A DNA stretch of 13,759 bases, taken from assembly GCA_902780985.1 (NCBI GenBank), contig CACZHN010000059.1, positions 1-13,759 of the forward strand, read 5' to 3'. This document shows, one piece after another, positions 6,791-13,660 of this stretch (positions are counted from its first letter, which is position 1; every line of letters begins with the position of its first letter). Position numbers and translations under genes: made by a program. The notes beneath the pieces were generated by a model that was not told the DNA's origin, did not search any database, and saw only the letters and a list, made by a program, of their open reading frames with translations. The DNA comes from an uncultured Lachnospiraceae bacterium. GTDB taxonomy: Bacteria; Bacillota_A; Clostridia; Lachnospirales; Lachnospiraceae.

Positions 6791-6838
6791 TAAATTTAAT
6801 TTTCGATTAAAGACCATTTAACTCAGGTCTTCTATACT
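6791..6838 (+). promoter_or_regulatory. Promoter with phased TTTAA boxes before the response regulator
   Basis: TATACT (6833-6838) is the likely -10. AAGACC (6810-6815) occupies the -35 position at 17 bases. TTAA occurs at 6796, 6807 and 6818, exactly 11 bases apart, and the last box (TTTAAC, 6817-6822) ends 10 bases before the -10. Tandem 11-base-spaced boxes abutting the -10 by about 10 bases are known for PhoB-type response regulators, so autoregulation by the gene product is plausible. The start would fall near 6845, which argues against the GTG at 6843 as start codon. Confidence 0.55.
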
Positions 6839-6875
6839 GCACGTGTATGGTAAACAGATTGTGAGGAAACAAGAT

Positions 6876-7538
6876 ATGTTAGATATTTTGATCGTTGAAG
6901 ATAATAAGGAAATTGGAAGTCTGCTTCAGGCGTTTCTTCAAAAGGAGAATTATGTGGTGTCGCTGGCAGACAGCGGAGATAAGGCGCTGGATCTTTTTGA
7001 GAAATACGGGGCGAAGCTGGTGATACTGGATATCATGCTGCCTGGATTGGACGGCTTTTCGGTTTGTTCGAAGATAAGAGAGACCAGCAATGCGCATATT
7101 CTGGTGGCCAGTGCCAAGACGGAAAAGGAAGATAAGCTTAAGGGGCTGAATCTCGGGGCGGATGACTATATAGAGAAGCCTTATGACATAGATATACTTA
7201 CAGCGAAGATTAACGGAATATTTAAGAGAAAATATGCACAGGAGATCATTGTGGAAGGCGGACTGAGACTTAATACTGTAACCCAGACTCTTTCGGTAGA
7301 CGGAAGAGATGTGGTTGTGACATCGAAGGAATTCGAACTTCTGAAAACACTTATAGAGAATAAGGGAGTTACCATGAAGAAGGAATACCTCTTCAGTAAC
7401 ATTTGGGGCAGCGACAGCGAGTCTGAGATCCAGACCCTTACAGTCCATATCAAATGGCTCAGAGAAAAGATCGAGAAGGATCCGAAGAAGCCGGAGCACA
7501 TCCTTACAGTATGGGGCGTAGGTTACCGCTTCGAGTAA
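6876..7538 (+). CDS. OmpR/PhoB-family response regulator
   Basis: This 220-residue cytoplasmic transcription factor has a receiver domain (1-115) and a winged-helix DNA-binding domain (about 125-220). Key receiver residues are the acidic pair Glu8-Asp9, the phospho-acceptor Asp52 in LDIMLPGLDG, Ser in ILVASAKT and Lys in YIEKPYD. The C-terminal part shows the OmpR-type TVHIKWLREKIEKDPKKPEH and VWGVGYRF. The ATG at 6876 is preferred over the GTG at 6843: GAGGAA (6863-6868) is correctly spaced and the protein then begins MLDILIVEDN, as relatives do. It is the first gene of a regulator-kinase-permease-ATPase cluster, the usual context of Bce/YknZ-type systems that sense antimicrobial peptides or envelope stress. 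The phased TTTAA boxes in its promoter suit binding by an OmpR-class dimer. Confidence 0.95.
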   Translation: MLDILIVEDNKEIGSLLQAFLQKENYVVSLADSGDKALDLFEKYGAKLVILDIMLPGLDGFSVCSKIRETSNAHILVASAKTEKEDKLKGLNLGADDYIEKPYDIDILTAKINGIFKRKYAQEIIVEGGLRLNTVTQTLSVDGRDVVVTSKEFELLKTLIENKGVTMKKEYLFSNIWGSDSESEIQTLTVHIKWLREKIEKDPKKPEHILTVWGVGYRFE

Positions 7539-7586
7539 CTCGGTCAATAGCAAAACATGGGGAAGTTTAGAAAGGACAAACATCAT

Positions 7587-8819
7587 ATGAGTTCATATAA
7601 AAGAGTTGTATTGATCTTAATCATAATTGAAGCCCTTATCATTCTTATATTCAATCTTATATTCGGAGAAACCGCATCTTCCGAAAACCGTTATTACCGT
7701 GTAGATGCGGAGAGAGTGGTAAGAGAACTGGAAGCGGATCCTGAGCTGCGGAGATTTCCGGAGTCCATGGATCTCGCAGCTTACTCCAGTATTATAAGAG
7801 TAAGCAGATTCGACGCAGACGAAGCATGCAATAACGATTATGTAGTTGAAACAGTAGAAGGAACAGAGTACCGCATAGAGTACCGCGTAGAACACAGCAA
7901 TAAGCCGGTTATCCTGATGAATCTGGGACTGGCTGTTTTTTTCGTTATAACGATATTTGTATTCATATATGTGGGCAGGAAGGTTATAAAACCATTTAAT
8001 CAGATTTCCAACATGACGGTGGATCTGGCCAAGGGAAATCTCACTAACCCCGTAAAGGAAGAAAAGAGCCGCTTCCTAGGTAAGTTCCTCTGGGGCGTGG
8101 ACATGCTCCGTGAAAAGCTGGAGGATTCAAAGTCCAAGAACCTGAAGTACCAGAAGGAGAAGAAGACGCTGCTTCTTTCCATGTCCCACGATATAAAAAC
8201 ACCTCTTTCCGCAATACAGTTATATACCAAGGCTCTTGCCGGGGGCATTTATAACACGGAAGAAGAAAGAGAGGCGGCATATAAGGGAATCCTTATAAAG
8301 ACCAAGGAAATCAGTAATTACGTGGACGAGATCCACAGGATTTCCCGAGAAGAGTTCATGGAGTTTGACATCGACGTGGGAGAGTACTACATGTTCGATG
8401 CCATAAAGGTCATAGAAGTCTATTACAAGGATAGGCTCAGCGTTATCCATACGCCTTTCACTATCGAACCCCATGAGAACTGCCTCCTTAAGGTGGACAG
8501 AGACAGACTGGTGGAAGCGATTCAGAATCTTATGGAAAATGCAATCAAGTACGGCGACGGTAAAGGCATTTCCATCAGCTTCGCCGACGAAGAAAACTGC
8601 AAGCTTATCACTGTAACAAATACAGGCTGCACTCTGGATAAGAGCGAGATGGCAAGCATTTTCGATTCATTTTACAGAGGAAGCAATACGGATAACATCG
8701 GAGGCAACGGCCTCGGTCTTTACATTGTAAAGCAGTTGATGACAAAGATGGGCGGGGATGCATTTGCGGAGATAAACGGGGATACATTTAAGGCAACCCT
8801 GGTCTGCCAGATGGCGTAA
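7587..8819 (+). CDS. Sensor histidine kinase partner of the regulator
   Basis: This 410-residue membrane kinase has helices at about 7-27 and 108-129 enclosing an extracytoplasmic sensor of about 80 residues, then a HAMP-like linker (about 130-182). The HisKA segment is SMSHDIKTPLSAIQLYTKAL with His201 as phosphorylation site; HDIKT fits the HxxxT phosphatase motif. The HATPase domain has an N-box NLMENAIKYG (Asn318), VTNTGCTL, an F-box FDSFYRG and a G2 box GGNGLGLYIVKQL. The ATG at 7587 follows AGAAAGGA (7568-7575) at a good distance, whereas the in-frame ATG at 7557 has no ribosome site. The sensor is longer than the near-absent loop of BceS-type kinases, so it may detect ligand itself instead of relying only on the transporter. 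It lies 48 bases after the regulator gene, in the same operon. Confidence 0.94.
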   Translation: MSSYKRVVLILIIIEALIILIFNLIFGETASSENRYYRVDAERVVRELEADPELRRFPESMDLAAYSSIIRVSRFDADEACNNDYVVETVEGTEYRIEYRVEHSNKPVILMNLGLAVFFVITIFVFIYVGRKVIKPFNQISNMTVDLAKGNLTNPVKEEKSRFLGKFLWGVDMLREKLEDSKSKNLKYQKEKKTLLLSMSHDIKTPLSAIQLYTKALAGGIYNTEEEREAAYKGILIKTKEISNYVDEIHRISREEFMEFDIDVGEYYMFDAIKVIEVYYKDRLSVIHTPFTIEPHENCLLKVDRDRLVEAIQNLMENAIKYGDGKGISISFADEENCKLITVTNTGCTLDKSEMASIFDSFYRGSNTDNIGGNGLGLYIVKQLMTKMGGDAFAEINGDTFKATLVCQMA

Positions 8820-8847
8820 ACACAGGTTTTCGCAAATAAAAATCGCA

Positions 8848-8881
8848 CTTAATGATTGTTTAATAAATTATCCTGTATCAT
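8848..8881 (+). promoter_or_regulatory. Possible activator-type promoter before the permease gene
   Basis: CTTAAT (8848-8853) and TTTAAT (8859-8864) form a direct repeat with an 11-base period. The second ends 11 bases before TATCAT (8876-8881). The layout resembles the promoters at 4842 and 6791. No terminator is visible after the kinase gene, so this would be an internal promoter that lets the regulator control the transporter separately. Confidence 0.4.
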
Positions 8882-8904
8882 GCATTTACAGATAACAAAT
8901 GCAT
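8880..8904 (+). repeat. 8-base inverted repeat in the permease leader
   Basis: ATGCATTT (8880-8887) and AAATGCAT (8897-8904) are perfect inverted copies 9 bases apart. They would fall at the start of the transcript from the promoter above and just ahead of the ribosome site AGGAG. It could be an operator, an RNA hairpin, or chance in AT-rich DNA. Confidence 0.35.
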
Positions 8905-8924
8905 TAGCAGGAAGGAGCAGGAAA

Positions 8925-11372
8925 ATGTTTTTTAAGATTTTAAAGAAGGATCTGAAGAGAAGCAAGACCATGAATATCATCCTCTTTCTCTTTATCATCC
9001 TTGCAACTGTTTTCGTATCAAGCGGCCTCAGCAATCTGTTGTCCGTAATAAACGGAATGGATTATTTCGTAGATCAGGCGGTGGGTGACAAGTCGGATTA
9101 TGTGGTTCTTGCACCTTTGGGAGACAGTGAAGATAAGACCGATAAGATACTGAAGGAATCAAAAGCCATAAAGTCTTATGACAAGGACCGATTCTATTTA
9201 TACACCGATGAGGTGTTTGACAGCGAAGGTAAGAAGATAATGGGCGATAATGCACTGTATGTTGCATCACCGAAGACTACATTTATCAAACTCTTTGACA
9301 GTAACAATAAAGAGGTCACAGAAGTAAAGAAGGGACATATCTATCTCTCGGTTAAGTTTCTTACGGAATGCGACCTGAAACAGGGAGATAAGATAAAGCT
9401 TTTACAGGATAAAGAAGAAAAGGAATACATCATTGACGGCGGAGTCAAGGATGCTGTCATGGGATCAAGCATCACAGGCGTATACAGAGTTGTTATGAGT
9501 GATGAGGACGCCGAGGAGTTGAATAATACCGAAGATGCCGATAAGCATCAGAGCCAGGTCATTTACATCGAAACGGATGATATAAAAAGTGTTTCGCAGG
9601 ATATATCAAATATTGAAGGCGCAAATACATTCTCGGGATCGCTTATCGTTATAACCCGTATGTTGGATATCATGATTGCATTTATCATTGTTATCCTCAG
9701 TATATGCCTCATACTCGTTTCCTTCGTTATCCTGAGATTCTCGATAGGATTTACGATCCAGGATGATTTCCGCGAGATAGGCGTCATGAAGGCTTTAGGC
9801 ATCAGAAACTTCAAGATCAGAAGCCTGTATCTTGTAAAATACACGGCACTCACTCTTGTAGGCACCGTGATAGGCTGCATCATAAGTATTCCGTTCGGAA
9901 ATATGCTCATGGACAGCGTTACGGAAAGCCTGATGCTGGGCAATACATACGGAGAACTGATAAATGTATTCGGTGCCGTTCTCGTATTCGCAGTTATCCT
10001 GTGGCTTGCATTTATCTCAACAGGCAAGGTAAAAAAGATGACACCTGTGGATGCTATAAGAAGCGGTGAAACAGGTGAGAGATTCAAGAAAAAGCGCGGT
10101 AAGCGCATAAGTAAGAGTCATGCCAAGAACTACGCATATATGGCATGGAACGATATTCTCAGCAGTCCTAAGAGATATCTGAATATCGTGATATCTTTCG
10201 GAGTATGTACTTTATTCCTTCTCATCATGTCGAACTTTACCGCGACTCTCGACAGTAATGCATTTATAGATACATTTTCGATAAGAGGCGATCTCTATAT
10301 GTCCGGCGAGCATAGTCAGGTTCTGGATGTACAGGAGCTTATCGATAAGTACAGCGATGTTCCGGGAATCGATAAGCTGAAGGATATGGAACATATAGGT
10401 ATTGACACTTTAATGGACTACGATAACGGAAAAGAGATTTACGAAGATTATCTGAACCTCATGGAAGATAAACTTGCGGAAGAGGGTATGCCGGCTAAGA
10501 TTTGTACAGATGCGGTATTAGTATATAAATTTAGGTTTAAAGGTGAGGAATATCCATACGCCTTCATACAGACTATCGGAGAAAAGGGCAGTGAATATCC
10601 GATGATCGAGGGAACCGCACCGCAGAATAAAAATGAAGTTGCCGTTACGGTAGGAACATCCGAGAACTATGACATAAAGATCGGCGATACCATTGAGGTG
10701 ATAGCAGGGGATCATACGGAAAAATGTACTGTTACCGGTATCTTCCAGAGCATGAACAACATGGGAAGCCTGATAAGAATAAAAGAAGATTTCCATTCGG
10801 AAATAGCGCTTACTTCAGGCTGGGTATGCAATATCATTTCCTTCACGGATAATCCGACTCAGGAGGAGATCGAAGCAAGAAGAGTAAGACTGGATGAGAT
10901 ATTTACACCGGATAAGATACAGAATCAGAGAGATTTCTCTGTCGGAAATATGGGAGCCCTGGATGCCATGAAGGCCGTAGAGCTTCTGCTTATGGCAATC
11001 ACCATCATCGTAGTAATCCTTGTAACGGTAATGATGGAGCGCAGCTTCATCGCAAAGGAAAACAAGCAGATAGCAATTCTTAAGGCTGTGGGCTTCAGAG
11101 ACAGAGATGTTATTAAATGGCAGGTTACAAGATTCGGAATCCTCGCAGTGGTAGCGGTGGTGTTCGCGATAGTAGTTTCAATTCCGCTTACCGACTTCAC
11201 CGGAAATGCAATCTTCAAGAGCATGGGAGCGGCCGCAATCAAATATGTCCACAGCGTGGAGAGTTTACTTAAATACCCTGTGATCATCGTAGGAGTAACA
11301 CTCCTCATTACCTGGATCACATCACTTTATACAGGAACAGTTAAGGCGAGAGATACAGCTTCAATAGAGTAG
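8925..11372 (+). CDS. ABC transporter permease with two FtsX domains
   Basis: This 815-residue membrane protein is the permease of a MacB/SalY-like exporter. Helix 1 (about 17-36) leads to a periplasmic-core-like domain (about 45-240). The first FtsX unit follows with helices at about 249-271, 303-325 and 348-366. Helix 5 (about 420-437), a second extracytoplasmic domain (about 445-675) and a second FtsX unit (about 685-704, 739-757, 786-802) complete it. The paired cytoplasmic coupling motifs IGVMKALGI (285-293) and IAILKAVGF (717-725) confirm the internal duplication. The ATG at 8925 follows AGGAG, and the in-frame TTG at 8856 lies in the promoter region. The family uses ATP hydrolysed by a separate ATPase to move lipids, lipoproteins or peptides across or out of the membrane. 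Here the permease precedes its ATPase, the reverse of the BceAB order. Confidence 0.94.
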   Translation: MFFKILKKDLKRSKTMNIILFLFIILATVFVSSGLSNLLSVINGMDYFVDQAVGDKSDYVVLAPLGDSEDKTDKILKESKAIKSYDKDRFYLYTDEVFDSEGKKIMGDNALYVASPKTTFIKLFDSNNKEVTEVKKGHIYLSVKFLTECDLKQGDKIKLLQDKEEKEYIIDGGVKDAVMGSSITGVYRVVMSDEDAEELNNTEDADKHQSQVIYIETDDIKSVSQDISNIEGANTFSGSLIVITRMLDIMIAFIIVILSICLILVSFVILRFSIGFTIQDDFREIGVMKALGIRNFKIRSLYLVKYTALTLVGTVIGCIISIPFGNMLMDSVTESLMLGNTYGELINVFGAVLVFAVILWLAFISTGKVKKMTPVDAIRSGETGERFKKKRGKRISKSHAKNYAYMAWNDILSSPKRYLNIVISFGVCTLFLLIMSNFTATLDSNAFIDTFSIRGDLYMSGEHSQVLDVQELIDKYSDVPGIDKLKDMEHIGIDTLMDYDNGKEIYEDYLNLMEDKLAEEGMPAKICTDAVLVYKFRFKGEEYPYAFIQTIGEKGSEYPMIEGTAPQNKNEVAVTVGTSENYDIKIGDTIEVIAGDHTEKCTVTGIFQSMNNMGSLIRIKEDFHSEIALTSGWVCNIISFTDNPTQEEIEARRVRLDEIFTPDKIQNQRDFSVGNMGALDAMKAVELLLMAITIIVVILVTVMMERSFIAKENKQIAILKAVGFRDRDVIKWQVTRFGILAVVAVVFAIVVSIPLTDFTGNAIFKSMGAAAIKYVHSVESLLKYPVIIVGVTLLITWITSLYTGTVKARDTASIE

Positions 11373-11423
11373 TTGAGTTTGAGAGTTGAGAAATAGATTG
11401 AATGAATTAAAGGAGATATAGAT

Positions 11424-12141
11424 ATGGCAACAGTGCTTGAAGTTAAGGATTTGTGCAAAACATATGTAACTGATAAAAGACAGAACAACGTGCTGAAGAA
11501 CGTAAGTTTTTCGGTAGAGGAAGGAGAGATGGTCGCTATCATGGGACCATCCGCTTCCGGAAAATCCACACTGCTTTACAGTGTATCGGGAATGGACCAG
11601 GCAACAAGCGGTAAGGTCCTCTTCAATAACAAAGACATCACTAAGATGAAGAAGAACGAGCTTTCCGATGTAAGACTGGATGAAATGGGCTTCATCTTCC
11701 AGCAGATGTTCATGATGAAGAACCTGACAATCCTTGATAACATCCTTCTTCCGGGCCTTCAGAGCAAGAAGCTCAAGAGATCCAGAAGAGAAGTAACAGA
11801 GTACGGCGAAACACTTATGCGTAAGCTAGGCATCATCGATGCCGCCGACAATGACATCAACGAAGTATCCGGCGGTCAGCTCCAGAGAGCCTGCATCTGC
11901 CGCAGCCTCATCAATAAGCCGAAGCTTCTCTTCGCCGATGAGCCGACAGGAGCCCTGAACCGCGCTAGAAGGAACCACCATCATGATGGTAACCCATGAC
12001 TCAAAGGTAGCAGCCAAGTGCTCCCGAGTTCTCTACATCGTCGACGGCAACATCGAAGGCGAGTTCTACAACGATTTAGACAAGTCCGATAAAGATCGCG
12101 AGCGTATACTCAATAACTGGCTCATGGATCTCGGCTGGTAA
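11424..12141 (+). pseudogene. ABC transporter ATPase, frameshifted by a small deletion
   Basis: The first 181 codons are a normal MacB/BceA-type ATPase: Walker A GPSASGKST (41-49), Q-loop IFQQ (91-94), signature VSGGQ (148-152) and Walker B LLFADEPTGALN (168-179). After codon 181 the frame gives junk and stops at 11997-11999. The missing end is present one frame over from 11968: EGTTIMMVTHDSKVAAKCSR with the H-loop His, then LYIVDGNIEGEFYN, ending at TAA 12139-12141. In relatives about 15-17 residues separate GALN from GTT(I/V)M; here only about 3 remain, so roughly 40-45 bases (length 3n+2) are lost near 11966-11970. As written, the product lacks the H-loop and should not hydrolyse ATP. AAAGGAG (11409-11415) gives a good start. 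It lies 51 bases after the permease gene, its natural partner. An assembly collapse could mimic this. Confidence 0.87.
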
Positions 12142-12150
12142 AATGGCACA

Positions 12151-12198
12151 CGGGGACGGAGGTCGAGTATTCATTTTGAATACTCGACCTCCGTCCCC
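12151..12198. repeat. REP-like GGGGAC palindrome, copy B
   Basis: The perfect 22-base arms (12152-12173 and 12177-12198) surround a TTT loop. The arm starts GGGGACGGAGGTCGAG. Flank and arm bases match copy A at 6735-6781. It begins 10 bases after the last stop of the ATPase remnant. There is no T run, so it is not a standard terminator, though such a stem could stabilise the 3' end of mRNA. Confidence 0.85.
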
Positions 12199-12203
12199 AA
12201 GTA

Positions 12204-12232
12204 TTCAAAACACGTCACTGATTTGATATAAT
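12204..12232 (+). promoter_or_regulatory. SigA-like promoter for the gene at 12271
   Basis: TATAAT (12227-12232) is a perfect -10, and TTCAAA (12204-12209) lies 17 bases upstream with four of six consensus bases. It sits directly after REP-like copy B, and the start codon is 39 bases downstream. Confidence 0.65.
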
Positions 12233-12270
12233 GAAGGCAGTTACTCGGAAGTATATGTGAGGTAAGAGTT

Positions 12271-13008
12271 ATGTCTTGGGGAACTGCCTTATTAATATCA
12301 TTGGGATGGATCGTCGGAACCATTGTCATATATATAATTGCGGACCGGCTGGATAAGGTTTTGCACTTTCAGGATCACAAAGGCTGGAGTGATCTGGGAA
12401 GATGGATCATAAATGCATTCATAACCGTTGTTCCGCCGATTTGCTTCCTGCTTGCAACTTTTCTTATAAAGCTGAAAGCGTTCAGCAATGTCGCTTTCTT
12501 TGCGGTTATTGCAATGATAGTACTGAGCCTTCCGGCCTTTTGTCTCGGCATAATGATTCTTAATCCGCCGAATCGAATGGCCGCATACTGCATGGCGAAG
12601 ACAGAAGATTACGAGAAATTCCGCGAAAATTATCTGGCTGAATTCAGAGTCCGATTGAGGCGCAACGATGTGACCGAGCATGAAGTCATCGCAAACTACA
12701 TAGAGTATCAGCTCAACCGGATTCCCAAGAAGCTGAAGTTCGCTTTCAAATATACAAGCCTTGATAAGAAGACCGCATATATAAATGCAGTTATGAAATG
12801 TAATCAGGACCATTTTCATGAAATCATCGGTTGGGAGATAGTTGAAAACAGCGATAACAGCTTATGGCTGGAGAAATTCCTCCTGATCGATTACGATGAC
12901 GGAGATATCTCACAGCTTTCGGTATATTATAAGCTGAGCCATGATAAGAGACTGGCCAATTATAGTACAAGGGTAAACAAAGAACTTCTAAGCAGAAGGA
13001 AAATGTAA
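12271..13008 (+). CDS. Membrane protein of unknown family
   Basis: This 245-residue protein has three hydrophobic helices (about 5-24, 45-66 and 72-96), then a cytoplasmic domain of about 145 residues rich in charged and aromatic residues (ENYLAEFRVRLRRNDVTEHE, then YTSLDKKTAYINAVMKCNQD). I do not recognise the family and see no catalytic motif. The ATG at 12271 has TGAGGT (12258-12263) upstream and its own promoter at 12204-12232. It lies after the broken ATPase and before another small membrane protein. The context does not define a role. Confidence 0.8.
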   Translation: MSWGTALLISLGWIVGTIVIYIIADRLDKVLHFQDHKGWSDLGRWIINAFITVVPPICFLLATFLIKLKAFSNVAFFAVIAMIVLSLPAFCLGIMILNPPNRMAAYCMAKTEDYEKFRENYLAEFRVRLRRNDVTEHEVIANYIEYQLNRIPKKLKFAFKYTSLDKKTAYINAVMKCNQDHFHEIIGWEIVENSDNSLWLEKFLLIDYDDGDISQLSVYYKLSHDKRLANYSTRVNKELLSRRKM

Positions 13009-13107
13009 CACTGCTGTCCAATTTTGCTGATGAGAAGATTATGGGACACCTCTTTCGGTAGAATGAGATCAAGAAATTCATGAACAGACCGCAAAGGGGG
13101 AAGAAAA

Positions 13108-13419
13108 ATGGAACGAGTTGACAATATACTTTATAAAATCCATAAGACAAGTTATTTCTTTACAGTAGGTGCTTTCACTTCATACGGAGCAGCTGCATTA
13201 TTATACGGCATCATCGTATGTACCGTTTTTGTTATCGGAGCTTATGCCGAATCTCCGATGCTTATGATCATCGGGCTCTCCGGACCATTCTTTGAAGCTA
13301 AAGCTATTGTTGAAGTATATAAAGAGGGCAAAAGACTCGTAAGAAAACACAAAAACATGGAACAGATGAGTATATATGAAAGAAATGATGTATATACTTA
13401 TGAGAGATATGCAGCATAA
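13108..13419 (+). CDS. Small membrane protein, function unknown
   Basis: This 103-residue protein has two hydrophobic stretches (about 17-47 and 51-65, probably one or two helices). A Lys/Arg/Tyr-rich cytoplasmic tail ends in SIYERNDVYTYERYAA. AAAGGGGG (13093-13100) gives a good ribosome site. The 99-base gap from the previous gene has no terminator, so the two may be co-transcribed. No family or motif is recognised. Copy 2 of the palindromic element lies 23 bases past its stop. Confidence 0.7.
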   Translation: MERVDNILYKIHKTSYFFTVGAFTSYGAAALLYGIIVCTVFVIGAYAESPMLMIIGLSGPFFEAKAIVEVYKEGKRLVRKHKNMEQMSIYERNDVYTYERYAA

Positions 13420-13442
13420 TTCAAACAATCCATATTTCTGCT

Positions 13443-13477
13443 AAATCACGAAATAACCACTTAAAACGTGATTTAAG
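13443..13477 (+). repeat. Palindromic element, copy 2 (intergenic)
   Basis: This is identical over 35 bases to 4500-4534 within the kinase gene. AAATCACG and CGTGATTT form an 8-base stem around the same 16-base loop. Outside the core the two copies differ, and here the stem barely extends. There is no T run, so it is not an obvious terminator for the gene upstream. Confidence 0.75.
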
Positions 13478-13526
13478 AAAAACATTATAGGACTGTAAGG
13501 AAATAAAGAAGACAGCAACTGAAATT

Positions 13527-13625
13527 ATGAGAGGGGGGTGCGGTAAGATTACCGTTGTCCAGCTCGTTTTGACTATACCTAATCCCATTGATTTCATCAA
13601 GAATTATGATAAAATTGGTATATAA
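13527..13625 (+). CDS. Possible 32-residue ORF spanning repeat copy 1
   Basis: ATG at 13527 to TAA at 13623-13625 reads MRGGCGKITVVQLVLTIPNP, then IDFIKNYDKIGI. No well-placed ribosome site precedes it: the purine-rich AAGGAAATAAAG is more than 15 bases away. The GC-rich start (GAGGGGGG) looks unlike the rest. It is probably the tail of a larger gene of which only this fragment remains, not an expressed protein. Confidence 0.22.
   Translation: MRGGCGKITVVQLVLTIPNPIDFIKNYDKIGI
13540..13586 (+). repeat. 47-base direct repeat, copy 1
   Basis: It is identical to 13713-13759, with a period of 173 bases. It contains the nested palindrome CGGTAA-GA-TTACCG. In one frame it reads GKITVVQLVLTIPNP, and the second copy is read in the same phase of its open frame, which suggests a coding origin. 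Confidence 0.8.
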
Positions 13626-13660
13626 TTTTATTCCAGTTTTATCAATAAGGGGATTGAAGA

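Noticed and set aside
8856..8924. Upstream TTG start extending the permease by 23 residues
   Set aside because: The extension lies over the promoter and inverted repeat, while the ATG at 8925 has a well-placed AGGAG and begins with the usual Lys-rich permease N-terminus.
11997..12141. Programmed frameshift giving a full ATPase
   Set aside because: There is no slippery sequence or stem at the junction, and about 13-14 residues are missing as well, which slippage cannot restore.
12151..12198. Intrinsic terminator after the ATPase remnant
   Set aside because: The stem is very strong but is followed by CCCCAAGTATTC, not a T run. Its sequence matches the repeat at 6735-6781.
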